From Novosphingobium sp. PhB57 (GTDB lineage: Bacteria > Pseudomonadota > Alphaproteobacteria > Sphingomonadales > Sphingomonadaceae), in contig NZ_SMBO01000003.1 of assembly GCF_004342985.1 (NCBI RefSeq), positions 248,001 through 312,000 of the forward strand: a stretch of DNA of 64,000 nucleotides, written 5' to 3'. The notes below the pieces were generated by a model. The model worked only from the letters and a program-made list of their open reading frames with translations, was not told the DNA's origin and ran no database searches. Position numbers and translations under genes: made by a program. Shown piece after piece: positions 1 through 9,268 of the stretch. Position 1 is the first letter of the stretch. Every line of letters begins with the position of its first letter.

Positions 1-201
1 CATCCCACGGACACGGATCACTACACACCGTCACGCTGGATCGCGCTGTCTCGGGATGGGGGCGTGCTGAAGGCTCTGGACCGGATGAGCGCCGACGCGC
101 CCTGGGCGCCGCTCGACGAGCGGGCGGCTCGATCCTGGACGGACGACCACGCCTCGATCCTGCCATTCGTTCGATGGGACCGGATGACCGGTCAACCATG
201 A
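1..201 (+). CDS. Spermidine synthase-like protein, C-terminal fragment (cut by window start)
   Basis: An open frame runs from base 1 to a TGA at 199-201 and encodes 66 residues. It contains SRWIALSRDG near its start and SWTDDHASILPFVRW near its end. The second stretch resembles the W-T-D-D-x-(S/A)-x-(I/L)-L ending of polyamine aminopropyltransferase-fold proteins, including fused MFS/spermidine synthase proteins of alphaproteobacteria. The start codon and catalytic core lie outside the window, so the exact subfamily cannot be settled. The overlapping minus-strand open frame looks like a shadow. Confidence 0.5.
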   Translation, partial: HPTDTDHYTPSRWIALSRDGGVLKALDRMSADAPWAPLDERAARSWTDDHASILPFVRWDRMTGQP

Positions 202-409
202 AGGGGCCGTCCCGTAGATCCGAGACAGGGCGGCGAAACGCGCCAAACTCGAAGGCCCTTGTGTAGGATCGATAATATAGATTATGTTAAACTATGGAGC
301 TGGCTAACGTACGGTTTTCACGCCGCTTTCCAGGCCCCTCACATGCGGCTCCCATGCGGACGCAACCGATTGGCCCTGCAGCCGAAGCTCCAGGGCCAAT
401 CGGCAAACG
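202..409. other. Intergenic gap with an AT-rich patch
   Basis: No credible gene is seen here. Bases about 268-296 are strikingly AT-rich (GATAATATAGATTATG and what follows) against a GC-rich background. This could be a promoter region or a remnant of transferred DNA. The right end carries the hairpin described separately. Confidence 0.3.
366..403 (-). terminator. Hairpin after the alcohol dehydrogenase gene
   Basis: A perfect 13-bp inverted repeat (CCGATTGGCCCTG at 366-378 and its complement at 391-403, 12-nt loop) begins 7 nt beyond the stop of the leftward dehydrogenase gene. The U-tract is weak (TTGCG), so termination efficiency is uncertain. Confidence 0.6.
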
Positions 410-1459
410 TCAGTTCGCCAGCGTCGCGTTGTCGATCACGAAGCGGTACTTCACGTCGCTGCGCTGCATGCGGTCGTAGGCCTCGTTGATGTCCTTGATG
501 TCGATCATCTCGATATCGGAAACCACACCCTTTTCTGCGCAGAAGTCGAGCATCTCCTGCGTCTCGGCGATACCGCCGATCAGCGAACCGGCGATGGTGC
601 GGCGGCGGAAGATCAGCGCGCCGACGTTCGGCGACGGATGCGGATGCTCTGGCACGCCGACCAGGGTCATCGTGCCGTCGCGCTTCAGCAAGGCCGTGAA
701 GGCATCGAGATCGTGGCTGGCGGCGACCGTGTTCAGGATCAGATCGAAGCTGTTGGCATGGGCTGCCATCTCGTCGGGATTGCGCGAGACGACGACCTCA
801 TCGGCGCCCAGCTCCAGCGCCGCGTCGCGCTTGCTTTCCGAAGTCGTGAAGGCAACCACGTGCGCACCGAGAGCATGGGCGAGCTTGACGCCCATGTGGC
901 CAAGGCCGCCGATGCCGACGATGCCGACCTTCTTGCCCGGTCCGGCATTCCAGTGACGCAGCGGCGACCAGGTGGTGATGCCGGCGCAGAGCAGCGGCGC
1001 CACGGCGGCGAGCTGTTCGGCCGGATGGTTGATCTTCAGGACGAACTTGTCGCTGACCACGATGTTCTGCGAGTAACCGCCGAGCGTGTGACCCGGCGCA
1101 TCCGCAGTCTGGCCGTTGTAAGTGCCGACGAAGCCATTGTCGCAATATTGCTCCAGGCCTTCGTCGCACGCCGAGCAATGCTGGCAGCTGTCGACCATGC
1201 AGCCGACGCCGACCGTGTCGCCGACGGCAAAGGCAGAGACTTCGCTGCCGACGGCGCTGACCGTGCCGACGATCTCGTGGCCCGGTACGCAGGGATAATG
1301 GGTCCCTGCCCACTCGCCGCGGGCCTGGTGAAGGTCGGAATGGCAAACGCCGCAATAGGCGATGTCGATTGCGACGTCGTGCGCGCCGGGCGCGCGACGC
1401 TCGATATCGAGCGCTACGAGCGGCGTCTTTTCGGTGACGGCTCCGAAAGCTTTCGTCAT
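410..1459 (-). CDS. Zinc-dependent NAD(P) alcohol dehydrogenase, YahK/cinnamyl-alcohol type
   Basis: 349 residues, the usual length of YahK-like medium-chain dehydrogenases, which reduce aldehydes to alcohols with NADPH. Visible motifs are GVCHSDLH (catalytic zinc Cys), PGHEIVG (catalytic zinc His/Glu), a four-cysteine structural zinc lobe (CMVDSCQHCSAC followed by YC), and the Rossmann loop GIGGLGHMG. The start was placed at ATG 1459 because AAGGA lies about 10 nt upstream. A longer frame to 1516 adds 19 atypical residues. A LysR regulator lies just upstream on the same strand and may control it. The natural substrate cannot be read from the sequence. Confidence 0.9.
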   Translation of the reverse strand: MTKAFGAVTEKTPLVALDIERRAPGAHDVAIDIAYCGVCHSDLHQARGEWAGTHYPCVPGHEIVGTVSAVGSEVSAFAVGDTVGVGCMVDSCQHCSACDEGLEQYCDNGFVGTYNGQTADAPGHTLGGYSQNIVVSDKFVLKINHPAEQLAAVAPLLCAGITTWSPLRHWNAGPGKKVGIVGIGGLGHMGVKLAHALGAHVVAFTTSESKRDAALELGADEVVVSRNPDEMAAHANSFDLILNTVAASHDLDAFTALLKRDGTMTLVGVPEHPHPSPNVGALIFRRRTIAGSLIGGIAETQEMLDFCAEKGVVSDIEMIDIKDINEAYDRMQRSDVKYRFVIDNATLAN

Positions 1460-1600
1460 CGTTGCTGAATCCTTGATGCTGAGAGAATGTGGTGACGGTC
1501 CGCCACCAGCTCCCAATTAGTGCGCAAACGAATGCATATCATCCCCGCGCGCGTCGAACGCAGCGATGAATGAAATTCAGCTTGATCGCCCCGGGACGCC

Positions 1601-2509
1601 CTAGAGCCCCATCGGGCGTATCTCCCGGATCAGGTCGATCAGCAGGCGAAGTCCCGAAGGCACCTGCCGCCGACTGGAATAGTAGATGTGGAAGGCCTCG
1701 CCCATCGAGCCCCATTCCTCCAGAACGACCCGAAGCCGGCCGGCAGCCACTTCGGCGGCGATCGACGGTTCCGCCGAATAGACGAGCGCCGCGCCGCTGA
1801 GCGCCATCTGCATGCCGATCCGCGAATTGCCGATCGTCACCGGACCGGGCGCGGCAATGACGCAGGCCTCTTCGCCGCGTTCGAACTCCCAGTTGTAGAT
1901 GCGGTCGTTGCCGAGCCTGATCCTCATGCAGCGGTGACGTTCCAGGTCCTGCGGCACTTCCGGCACGCCGAAGCGCTCGAAATAGGCCGGCGATCCTGCC
2001 ACGACCCAGCGCATCGCGGGCGACAGCCTCTGGACGATCATGTCCTCGGGCACCGTGCCGCCATAGCGGATGCCCGCGTCGAAACCCTGTTCGATGACGT
2101 CGACCATGCGGTTGTCTATCGAAAGGTTGATCTCGATGTCGGGATAACGGTCGATGAACGTGGGCAGGACCGGCGCCAACAGGAGTTCGGCCGCATCTTC
2201 GGGCACATTGAGACGGATGCGCCCGGCCGGCGCGTCCCTGAAACGGTTGAGGACTTCGGCGGCGTTGTCGATGGCATCGAAATGTTCGGAAATCGCATCG
2301 CGAAAGGCTTCGCCCGCGGCCGTGAGGGTTACACTGCGATTGGTGCGGTTGAGCAAACGCACGCCGTGGCGATCCTCCAGGCCCTTGAGCGCATGGCTGA
2401 GCGCGGAGGCGCTGATGCCCAGTTCCAGGCTGGCACGGCGAAAACTGCGGTTACGCGCAATCGCCAGGAAGTAGGCGAAGTCCGCGAGATCGGAACGGCT
2501 GAATTTCAT
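1601..2509 (-). CDS. LysR-family transcriptional regulator
   Basis: 302 residues, typical of the family. The N-terminal winged helix-turn-helix is clear (DFAYFLAIARNRSFRRASLELG, then SALSHALKGLEDRHGVRLLNRTNRSVTLTAAG), followed by a substrate-binding-like effector domain from about residue 90. Its head, LADFAYFLAIAR, resembles the LysR subgroup that controls dehydrogenase or reductase genes. It is transcribed towards the dehydrogenase at 410-1459 with about 140 bp between them, enough for a separate promoter. Control of that neighbour is an inference. The effector is unknown. Confidence 0.88.
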   Translation of the reverse strand: MKFSRSDLADFAYFLAIARNRSFRRASLELGISASALSHALKGLEDRHGVRLLNRTNRSVTLTAAGEAFRDAISEHFDAIDNAAEVLNRFRDAPAGRIRLNVPEDAAELLLAPVLPTFIDRYPDIEINLSIDNRMVDVIEQGFDAGIRYGGTVPEDMIVQRLSPAMRWVVAGSPAYFERFGVPEVPQDLERHRCMRIRLGNDRIYNWEFERGEEACVIAAPGPVTIGNSRIGMQMALSGAALVYSAEPSIAAEVAAGRLRVVLEEWGSMGEAFHIYYSSRRQVPSGLRLLIDLIREIRPMGL

Positions 2510-2591
2510 GCCGACCGTTCTTGGTCGAGCCTGCCGCCATGTCCAGCCCTGCCGTGCAGGGAAGTTGAGAGAAATTCACCTCGCAAGGGCA

Positions 2592-2628
2592 GTCCGGCCG
2601 GTTTCGAGGCCATCGAGACCGGCCGGAC
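2592..2628 (-). terminator. Hairpin at the end of the RND efflux operon
   Basis: An 11-bp perfect inverted repeat (GTCCGGCCGGT at 2592-2602, ACCGGCCGGAC at 2618-2628, 15-nt loop) lies 13 nt past the stop of the leftward outer-membrane gene. There is no real U-tract. Confidence 0.5.
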
Positions 2629-2640
2629 CCCTGCAGGGTT

Positions 2641-4128
2641 TCAGTTCAGCGGCGTGGCGGAGGCCCCTGCTCCGCCCGATTGCTGGCCTGCCGCCTGCTG
2701 TTCGTCAGCGAGGCCGCCGCCCAGCGAGCGGTAGAGTTCCACCAGGTTGCTGGCCTGGGTCAGGCGCGTGCCGACCAATTGCTGTTCCGCCGCGTAGGCG
2801 GTGCGCTGGGCGTCGAGCGAGGTCAGGAACGAGTCCACCCCGGCCTTGAAGCGCGCGTCGGAAAGGCGCGCGGCAACCTGGGCGGATTCGGCGCGGCTCG
2901 ACTGGGCACGGACCTGGTCGCCGATCTTGCCGCGCTGCGCCAGGGCGTCCGCCACTTCGCGGAACGCGGTCTGGATGGACTTTTCGTAAGTGGCGACGGC
3001 CGCCACTTGCGAAGCCTTGGCATAAGCCAGGTTGCCCGCCCGTTGGCCACCGTCGAACAGCGGCAGGGTCGCTCCCGGAGAGGCGGTATAAGTGAAAGTG
3101 CCGCTCTTGAAGAGGCCCGAAAGCGCCGTGCTGATCGTGCCGATGGTTCCGGTGAGCGAGATCGTCGGGAAGAACGCCGCGCGGGCGGCGCCGATATTGG
3201 CGTTTTCCGCGATGAGCAGATGCTCGGCCCGAAGCACATCCGGGCGGCGCAGCAGGACATCGGACGAGACATCCGCCGGCAGCGCATCACGCGTCACCGG
3301 GGTCGACGAGAGCCCCGTCGGCAACTGCTCCTGCGGCACCGTGGTGCCCACCAGAAGGTTCAGCGCATTCTGATCGAGCGCCACGCTGGCTTCCAGCGCG
3401 GCAATGTCGTTCACCGCGCCCTGATAGTTGGTATCGGCCTGCCGCACTTCGAGCTCGGACCCGACACCGATGCGGAACTGCTCGCGAGTCAGGCGAAGCG
3501 TTTCCTCGAAAGTCTTGAGCGTCTCGCGCGAGAGGCGGAGCTGCTCGTTGTCCGAGGCCATGGTCAGCCAGGCGGTGGCGATTTCCGAGATCAGGCTGAT
3601 GCGGGTGGACCGCTGCGCTTCCTCGCTGGCGAAGAACTGCTCCTGCGCGGCCTTGCTCAGGTTGCGGATCCGGCCGAAGAGGTCGAGTTCGAACGCGGAA
3701 ATCCCGGCGGTCGCCGAATAGATCTCCACGTCCTGGGCGCCGACGACACCCGCGCCGGTGCCGCCGCCGACGGCGCCCGCGATATTGTTGGTATACGTCG
3801 CGGTGCCGCCCGCATTCACGGTCGGGAACAGCGAGGAACGCTGGACCTTCAACTGCGCGCGGGCCTGGAGCACGTTGGCGGCTGCAATCCGCAAGTCGCG
3901 GTTGTTGGCAAGCCCGGTCTCGATGACCTGCCGCAGTCGGTCATCGAGGAAGAAATCGCGCCACCCGATACGGGTCACGTCGAGGGCATCGGTCGGGGCG
4001 ACCGGATAGACACCACCTTGCGGCAGCGCCACCGGAACCGCACCCACGGGCCGCTCATACCTCGGCGCCAGATTGCACCCTGCCAGCATCGTGGTGCCGG
4101 CGATCAGGGCGATAAGGGACTTTTTCAT
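2641..4128 (-). CDS. RND efflux outer-membrane factor, NodT/OprM-family lipoprotein
   Basis: 495 residues. The N-terminus MKKSLIALIAGTTMLAGC is a lipoprotein signal with lipobox LAGC. The body has the duplicated outer-membrane efflux domain, with long helical stretches around residues 70-270 and 290-480 including ANIGAARAAFFPTISLTG, typical of OprM/NodT trimers forming the TolC-like exit duct. It is the last gene of the efflux operon and its ATG lies 2 bp after the stop of the permease, so it is translationally coupled to it. An AGGGAA Shine-Dalgarno sits about 8 nt upstream. Confidence 0.93.
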   Translation of the reverse strand: MKKSLIALIAGTTMLAGCNLAPRYERPVGAVPVALPQGGVYPVAPTDALDVTRIGWRDFFLDDRLRQVIETGLANNRDLRIAAANVLQARAQLKVQRSSLFPTVNAGGTATYTNNIAGAVGGGTGAGVVGAQDVEIYSATAGISAFELDLFGRIRNLSKAAQEQFFASEEAQRSTRISLISEIATAWLTMASDNEQLRLSRETLKTFEETLRLTREQFRIGVGSELEVRQADTNYQGAVNDIAALEASVALDQNALNLLVGTTVPQEQLPTGLSSTPVTRDALPADVSSDVLLRRPDVLRAEHLLIAENANIGAARAAFFPTISLTGTIGTISTALSGLFKSGTFTYTASPGATLPLFDGGQRAGNLAYAKASQVAAVATYEKSIQTAFREVADALAQRGKIGDQVRAQSSRAESAQVAARLSDARFKAGVDSFLTSLDAQRTAYAAEQQLVGTRLTQASNLVELYRSLGGGLADEQQAAGQQSGGAGASATPLN

Positions 4129-4130
4129 GT

Positions 4131-7100
4131 TCAGATTCCCTGCGGCTCGGTGCCGTCGGAGGAGCGGGGACCGGCTTCGGTCTCGACATGGGCCTCGGTT
4201 TCCTCGTGGCGGTCGGTCTGCCCGTGCTTGAACAGGCGGCTGACGACCACGAAGAACATCGGCACCAGGAAGATCGCGAGGATCGTGGCCGAAAGCATGC
4301 CGCCGACGACCGCACGGCCGATGGCGTTCTGTCCGCCCGCACCTGCGCCCGTTGAAACCGCCAGTGGCAGCACGCCGAACACGAAGGCCAGCGAGGTCAT
4401 GAGGATCGGGCGAAGGCGAAGCCTTGCCGCCTCGATGGCTGCGCTGAAGGCATTCATGCCGGATTGCACGCGTTCCTCGGCGAATTCGACGATGAGGATC
4501 GCGTTCTTCGCGGAGACGCCGATCGTGGTGATCAGGCCGACCTGGAGGTAGATGTCGTTGTTGAGGCCGGTAAGTTTGGCGGCAAGAACGGCACCGATGA
4601 CGCCGAGCGGAACCACCAGAAGCACGGCGATCGGAACCGACCAGCTTTCATAGAGGGCCGCGAGGCAGAGGAAGACCACGAAGAGCGACAGCGCATAGAG
4701 CGACGGTGCCTGACCGCCGGACAGGCGTTCCTCATAGGACAGCCCGGTCCATTCCAGCGAAGTGCCCGCGGGCAGCTTCTGCTGGATTTCGGTGATGGCC
4801 TCCATCGCGGCGCCGGTGCTGACGCCCTCGCCCGGTGCACCCTGCAGCTGCACGGCGGGCCGGCCGTTATAGCGGGTGAGGATGACCGGAGCCGTCTTCC
4901 ATGACAGGTTGGAGAAGGAACCGAAGGGTGCCATCTGGCCGTCGCTGCTGCGAACGTAGAAGTTCTCGATCGCCTCGGGCGAGGAGCGATACTGCTCGTC
5001 CGCCTGGAGGTAGACGCGCTTGGTGCGGCCGCGGTCGAGGAAGTCGTTCACATAGGCGCCGCCCCACGCGGTCGAGATTTCGCTGTTCACCGCGCTCAGG
5101 TCGAGGCCGAGCGCACCCGCCCTGTCCTGATCGATATTGACGTCGAGCTGCGGGGCGTCGTCGAGGCTGACCGGGCGAACCTGCGCCACGCGCTTGTCCT
5201 GGGCGGCAAGGCCCAGAAGCTGGTTGCGCGCCGCGATCAGCTTGTCATGGCCGATGTTGTTCTGGTCGACCAGCCACATGTCGAAGCCGGTCGCATTGCC
5301 GAGTTCCTGCACCGCCGGCGGAACCAGCGCGAAGATCATGGCATCCCGGTACTTCGAGAAGGCGCCCATGGCCCGACCGACGATGGCCGGAGCACGGTTG
5401 TCGGCACCGCTGCGGTCTTTCCAGTCCTTCAGCTTCACGAAGGCCATGCCCGCGTTCTGGCCCTGGCCGTTGAACGAGAAGCCGCTGATGGTGAAGACGG
5501 ATTCGACGTTGGCCTTCTCGTCCTTGAGGAAGTGGTCGCGCACCACGTCCAGGCCGCGCTGGGTACGCGGCAGCGTGGCACCCGGAGGCGCCTGGACCAG
5601 CGCGAACATCGTGCCCTGGTCTTCCTCGGGAAGGAAGCCGCTCGGCAGGCGCCAGAAGATCAGGCCCATGGCGACCACGATCAGCAGGTAGACGAGGCCG
5701 GAACGCTTCCAGCTGCGTGCCGAAGAGCGCACGCCCTTCTCGTACTTCTCCGTGCCGCGGTCGAACTTGTCGTTGAACCAGCGGAAGAAGCGCGAGAGCA
5801 ATCCGTTGCCCTCGTTCTTCGTGGGATCGTGCGGCTTGAGGATGGTGGCGCAGAGCGCGGGGGTCAGGATCAGTGCGACCATGACCGAAAGCGCCATCGA
5901 CGAAACGATCGTGATCGAGAACTGGCGGTAGATGACGCCGGTGGAGCCGCCGAAGAAGGCCATCGGCAGGAACACCGCCGAAAGCACCATGCCGATGCCG
6001 ATCAGCGCGCCGCTGATCTCGTCCATCGATTTTCGCGCGGCTTCCTTCGGTGTCAGGTGCTCCGTCTGGATCAATCGTTCGACGTTCTCGACCACGACGA
6101 TGGCGTCATCGACCAGCAGGCCGATCGCCAGCACCATGCCGAACAGGGTGAGCGTGTTGATGGAGTAGCCCAGCGCCTGCATGACCCCGAAGGTGCCGAG
6201 CAGGACCACGGGAACCGCGATCGTGGGAATGATCGTCGCGCGCCAGTTCTGCAGGAACAGGAACATGACGAGGAAGACGAGCACGACGGCTTCGAACAGG
6301 GTGTGGACCACCTGCTCGACGGAGAGGCGAACGAACGGCGTGGAGTCGTAAGGATAGACGACCTTCACGTCCTGCGGGAAGTTTTTGGCGATGCGTTCGA
6401 CTTCGGCCTTCACCAGGTCGACGGTGTCGAGCGCATTGGCGCCCGATGCCAGCCTGACGCCGAAGCCCGATGCGGGCTTGCCGTTGTACTGCGTGTCGAA
6501 GCCGTAGATTTCGGCGCCGAGTTCCACCCGGGCGACATCGCGCAGGCGCACGACCGAGCCGTTCTGGCCCTGGCGAAGACGGATGTTGCCGAACTGCTCG
6601 GGCGTCTGAAGGCGGGACTGGACGGAAACGGTGGCGTTGAGTTCCTGCTCCTTCGAAGCGGGAAGCTGACCGATCTGGCCGGCGGAAACCTGCGCGTTCT
6701 GCGCCTGAACGGCCGTGCTGACATCAGCGATGGTCAGGTTGTAGCTGCGCAGCTTCAGCGGATCGACCCATATGCGCATGGCATATTGGGTGCCGAAGAT
6801 CTGCAGTTCGCCAACGCCGTTGATGCGGCTGACCGGATCCTGCACCTGGCTGACGATGTAGTCCGACAGGTCGTTGGCGCTATGGCTGCCGTCCTGCGAA
6901 TAGATCGCCGCAACCAGCAGGAAGCTCGCCGCCGACTTGGCGACGGTGACGCCCTGGCGCTGGACTTCCTGCGGCAGCAGTGCGGTGGCCGCCTGCAGCT
7001 TGTTCTGGACCTGAACCTGGGCGATGTCGGGGTCGGTACCCTGCTCGAAGGTCAGGGTGATGGTGACATTGCCGGCCGAGGACGACTGCGCCGAGAAGTA

Positions 7101-7328
7101 GCGGAGCTGGTCGATGCCCTTGAGCTGCTGCTCGATGATCTGGGTGGTCGTGCGTTCCAGCGTTTCCGCGTCGGCGCCGGGATATGTGGCGCTGATGGTG
7201 ACGGTGGGCGGCGCGATCTCCGGGAACTGCGAGATCGGCAGGCTGCGGATGGCCAGTGCGCCGAACATCATCAGCACGATGGCGATGACCCATGCGAAGA
7301 TGGGTCGGTCGATAAAGTAGCGTGCCAT
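4131..7328 (-). CDS. RND multidrug efflux permease, HAE1 family (AcrB/MexB-like)
   Basis: 1065 residues, close to AcrB (1049). It opens with MARYFIDRPIFAWVIAIVLMM (transmembrane helix 1) followed by two large periplasmic loops. The proton-relay pair is visible in GLLVDDAIVVVENVER (around residue 407), and the second half repeats the fold with GVSAKNAILIVEFAEE. Such proteins export hydrophobic drugs, dyes, detergents or solvents using the proton gradient. The gene lies between the adaptor (6-bp gap) and the outer-membrane factor (2-bp gap). Substrates cannot be predicted from sequence alone. Confidence 0.96.
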   Translation of the reverse strand: MARYFIDRPIFAWVIAIVLMMFGALAIRSLPISQFPEIAPPTVTISATYPGADAETLERTTTQIIEQQLKGIDQLRYFSAQSSSAGNVTITLTFEQGTDPDIAQVQVQNKLQAATALLPQEVQRQGVTVAKSAASFLLVAAIYSQDGSHSANDLSDYIVSQVQDPVSRINGVGELQIFGTQYAMRIWVDPLKLRSYNLTIADVSTAVQAQNAQVSAGQIGQLPASKEQELNATVSVQSRLQTPEQFGNIRLRQGQNGSVVRLRDVARVELGAEIYGFDTQYNGKPASGFGVRLASGANALDTVDLVKAEVERIAKNFPQDVKVVYPYDSTPFVRLSVEQVVHTLFEAVVLVFLVMFLFLQNWRATIIPTIAVPVVLLGTFGVMQALGYSINTLTLFGMVLAIGLLVDDAIVVVENVERLIQTEHLTPKEAARKSMDEISGALIGIGMVLSAVFLPMAFFGGSTGVIYRQFSITIVSSMALSVMVALILTPALCATILKPHDPTKNEGNGLLSRFFRWFNDKFDRGTEKYEKGVRSSARSWKRSGLVYLLIVVAMGLIFWRLPSGFLPEEDQGTMFALVQAPPGATLPRTQRGLDVVRDHFLKDEKANVESVFTISGFSFNGQGQNAGMAFVKLKDWKDRSGADNRAPAIVGRAMGAFSKYRDAMIFALVPPAVQELGNATGFDMWLVDQNNIGHDKLIAARNQLLGLAAQDKRVAQVRPVSLDDAPQLDVNIDQDRAGALGLDLSAVNSEISTAWGGAYVNDFLDRGRTKRVYLQADEQYRSSPEAIENFYVRSSDGQMAPFGSFSNLSWKTAPVILTRYNGRPAVQLQGAPGEGVSTGAAMEAITEIQQKLPAGTSLEWTGLSYEERLSGGQAPSLYALSLFVVFLCLAALYESWSVPIAVLLVVPLGVIGAVLAAKLTGLNNDIYLQVGLITTIGVSAKNAILIVEFAEERVQSGMNAFSAAIEAARLRLRPILMTSLAFVFGVLPLAVSTGAGAGGQNAIGRAVVGGMLSATILAIFLVPMFFVVVSRLFKHGQTDRHEETEAHVETEAGPRSSDGTEPQGI

Positions 7329-7334
7329 GATCGG

Positions 7335-8549
7335 TTACTGACCCTGTCCGGCCTGAGTTTGGCCAGTCTGAGTTTGGCCGGCCTGCGGCTGACCGGCACC
7401 CTGGCCTTGTGCGGCAGGTGCCGCGCCTGCGGGCTTGGCGGCCTGCGCGGCCACCGGCTTCACGGCGGCGCCGGGACGCAGCATCTGCGCACCGTCGAGA
7501 ACCACCTTGTCGCCCGCCTTCAGGCCCGAGGTCACCAGCCAGCTGCTGCCGACGGTCCGCGGCGCGGTGAGCTTGCGCATCTCCAGCTTGTTGCCGGCGC
7601 CGACCACGAGCGTCGTCGGATTGCCCTTCTCATCGCGGCTGACTGCCGATTGCGGGACCAGAATGCCGTTGCTCCGGGTGCCTTCGACCAGCTCGGCCCG
7701 GACATACATGCCGGGCAGCAGCAGGCCGCGCGGATTACCGAACTGCACGCGCACCACCTGGCTGCCGGTCGAGGGATCGACCGTCACGTCGGTGAACTTC
7801 AGCGTGCCCTCTTCGGAATAGTCGCTGCCGTCTTCCAGCTTCAGGCGCACGCGAGCGGCGCCGCCGCTCTGCGAAAGGTCGCCCGAAAGCAGCTGCTGGC
7901 GCAGGCGCAGCACGTCGGCGCTGGACTGCTGGATGTCTACGAAGATCGGATCGAGGCGCTGGATGGTGGTCAGCGCGTCGGCCTGCGAGGCGGTGACGAG
8001 CGCACCGGTCGTGAAAGTGGAGCGGCCGATGCGGCCCGAGATCGGTGCGCGAATGGTCGTGCGGCCGAGATCGATCTGAGCGCTGCGCAGCGCCGCTTCC
8101 TGCGCGGCCACGTCCGCCCTCGCCTGGGCGGCACTGGCGGATGCGTTCTCCGCCTCCTGCCGCGAGATCGCGTTGATCTTGACCAGTTCGCCGTAGCGGC
8201 GGGCCAGCGCAGCAGTATTGGCGATATTGGCACGGGCGCGGACGAGCGCGGCGCGCGCGCTGGCGGCCTGGGCCTCGTAAGGCGCCGGATCGATGCGATA
8301 GAGCGGCTGACCGGCGCGCACCATGTCGCCCTCCTGGAACAGGCGCTGGAGGATCAGGCCGTTGACCTGCGGGCGGACGTCTGCGGATTCGTAGGCCGTG
8401 GTACGGCCCGGAAGCTCGGAGCTGAGCGTCACCGCGCCCTCCTTCACAGTCACGACTCCGACCTCCGGGGGACCGGCAGGAGCCGGCTGCTCTCCACCGC
8501 CGCCGCACGCGGTTAGAAGCAAGGCAAGAGCCGGGGTGATCTTTTTCAT
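7335..8549 (-). CDS. RND efflux periplasmic adaptor (membrane fusion protein), lipoprotein
   Basis: 404 residues from ATG 8549. An in-frame TTG at 8564 adds five residues and fits a lipoprotein signal less well. MKKITPALALLLTAC is the lipid-anchoring signal. Then come a lipoyl-like half (VNGLILQRLFQEGDMVRAGQPLYRIDP), a coiled-coil hairpin (about residues 95-165), the second lipoyl half (TTIRAPISGRIG), a beta-barrel and a membrane-proximal domain. The adaptor bridges permease and outer-membrane duct. The C-terminal ~45 residues are low-complexity Ala/Gly/Gln with short GQTQ repeats, unlike the folded part. It is the first gene of the operon, divergent from tetR. Confidence 0.94.
   Translation of the reverse strand: MKKITPALALLLTACGGGGEQPAPAGPPEVGVVTVKEGAVTLSSELPGRTTAYESADVRPQVNGLILQRLFQEGDMVRAGQPLYRIDPAPYEAQAASARAALVRARANIANTAALARRYGELVKINAISRQEAENASASAAQARADVAAQEAALRSAQIDLGRTTIRAPISGRIGRSTFTTGALVTASQADALTTIQRLDPIFVDIQQSSADVLRLRQQLLSGDLSQSGGAARVRLKLEDGSDYSEEGTLKFTDVTVDPSTGSQVVRVQFGNPRGLLLPGMYVRAELVEGTRSNGILVPQSAVSRDEKGNPTTLVVGAGNKLEMRKLTAPRTVGSSWLVTSGLKAGDKVVLDGAQMLRPGAAVKPVAAQAAKPAGAAPAAQGQGAGQPQAGQTQTGQTQAGQGQ
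7353..7379 (-). repeat. Short tandem repeat in the adaptor's C-terminal tail
   Basis: CTGAGTTTGGCC occurs at 7353-7364 and again at 7368-7379, a period of 15 bp (five codons). It encodes part of the Gly/Gln-rich tail of the efflux adaptor. The period keeps the reading frame, so copy-number change would alter only tail length. Confidence 0.6.
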
Positions 8550-8578
8550 GGAGCAAGCCCGCAATGAGAGTTAAAACG

Positions 8579-8596
8579 TGAGTGAATGTTCACTCA
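8579..8596. promoter_or_regulatory. Probable TetR operator between tetR and the efflux operon
   Basis: TGAGTGAATGTTCACTCA is an 18-bp sequence with 8-bp perfect inverted arms around a central TG. It lies 30 bp upstream of the adaptor ATG (8549) and 57 bp upstream of the TetR GTG (8654), where a repressor could block both divergent promoters. TetR-family operators are often 15-20 bp palindromes of this kind. Binding by the adjacent regulator is an inference. Confidence 0.7.
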
Positions 8597-8653
8597 TTGA
8601 TTCGCGCGATGTGTATTGGGTCGCTAGAACGATTGCAAGGTGAGGAGGATGCA

Positions 8654-9268
8654 GTGAAAGATGACACAATTATGGATCGCTCGCGAGCGGCGCGTTCGGT
8701 CGCCCGCCGCGAGCATCTTCTGGACACGGCCAGAAAGCTCTTTGTGGAGCAAGGGTTCCATCGCACCGGCATGGCGCAGATCGCCCTCGCCTCCGGGATC
8801 AAGGTCGGCCAGATCTACCGGGACTTCGAGAACAAGGAGGCGATCATCGCTGCCATCTGCGAGATCAACCTTCTCGCCTGGCTGGAGGAAGACAAGCTGG
8901 AAGCCGCGGTGGCGGCCCGCGACACGGCGGCAATCCGCGCCTGGATCGAGCGTTTCTGCCTGGACGAGCCGACCCTGGAAGACCGCCGGCTGATGGCAGA
9001 ACTCCTGGCAGAAGTCGGTCGTAACCCCATCATTGCCGCCATAAACCAGAAAACCGACGATCGCGTGCGGCTGCGGCTGGACGAAGCGCTTGAATCCCTC
9101 TTGCCCGGCGTGTCCCGAGAGCGCCGGTCGCTGGTCGTGGATCTCATCTTCCTGCTCTCGTGGGGGATGATGGCGATGATGGAACTGTCGCCCGACAAGA
9201 AGCATGCGCCGGTGCGGGATCACATCGTTTCGGTGCTCCGCAAGGAGCTGGCCGCCTTAAACGATTGA
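8654..9268 (+). CDS. TetR/AcrR-family repressor of the efflux operon
   Basis: 204 residues from GTG 8654, chosen because GAGGAGG lies about 5 nt upstream. Reading from 8582 would run through the operator-like palindrome. The TetR DNA-binding head is clear (REHLLDTARKLFVEQGFHRTGMAQIALASGIKVGQIYRDFENKEAIIAAI across about residues 20-70), followed by an all-helical ligand-binding domain. Divergence from the RND operon across the 18-bp palindrome points to the classic AcrR/NalC-type arrangement, in which the regulator represses the pump and releases on drug binding. Confidence 0.9.
   Translation: MKDDTIMDRSRAARSVARREHLLDTARKLFVEQGFHRTGMAQIALASGIKVGQIYRDFENKEAIIAAICEINLLAWLEEDKLEAAVAARDTAAIRAWIERFCLDEPTLEDRRLMAELLAEVGRNPIIAAINQKTDDRVRLRLDEALESLLPGVSRERRSLVVDLIFLLSWGMMAMMELSPDKKHAPVRDHIVSVLRKELAALND

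Noticed and set aside
5247-8516. A 1089-codon open frame on the plus strand opposite the RND permease and adaptor
   Set aside because: It is antisense to two strongly conserved genes, its translation is Arg/Asp/His-rich without any motif, and open antisense frames of this size are common in GC-rich DNA.
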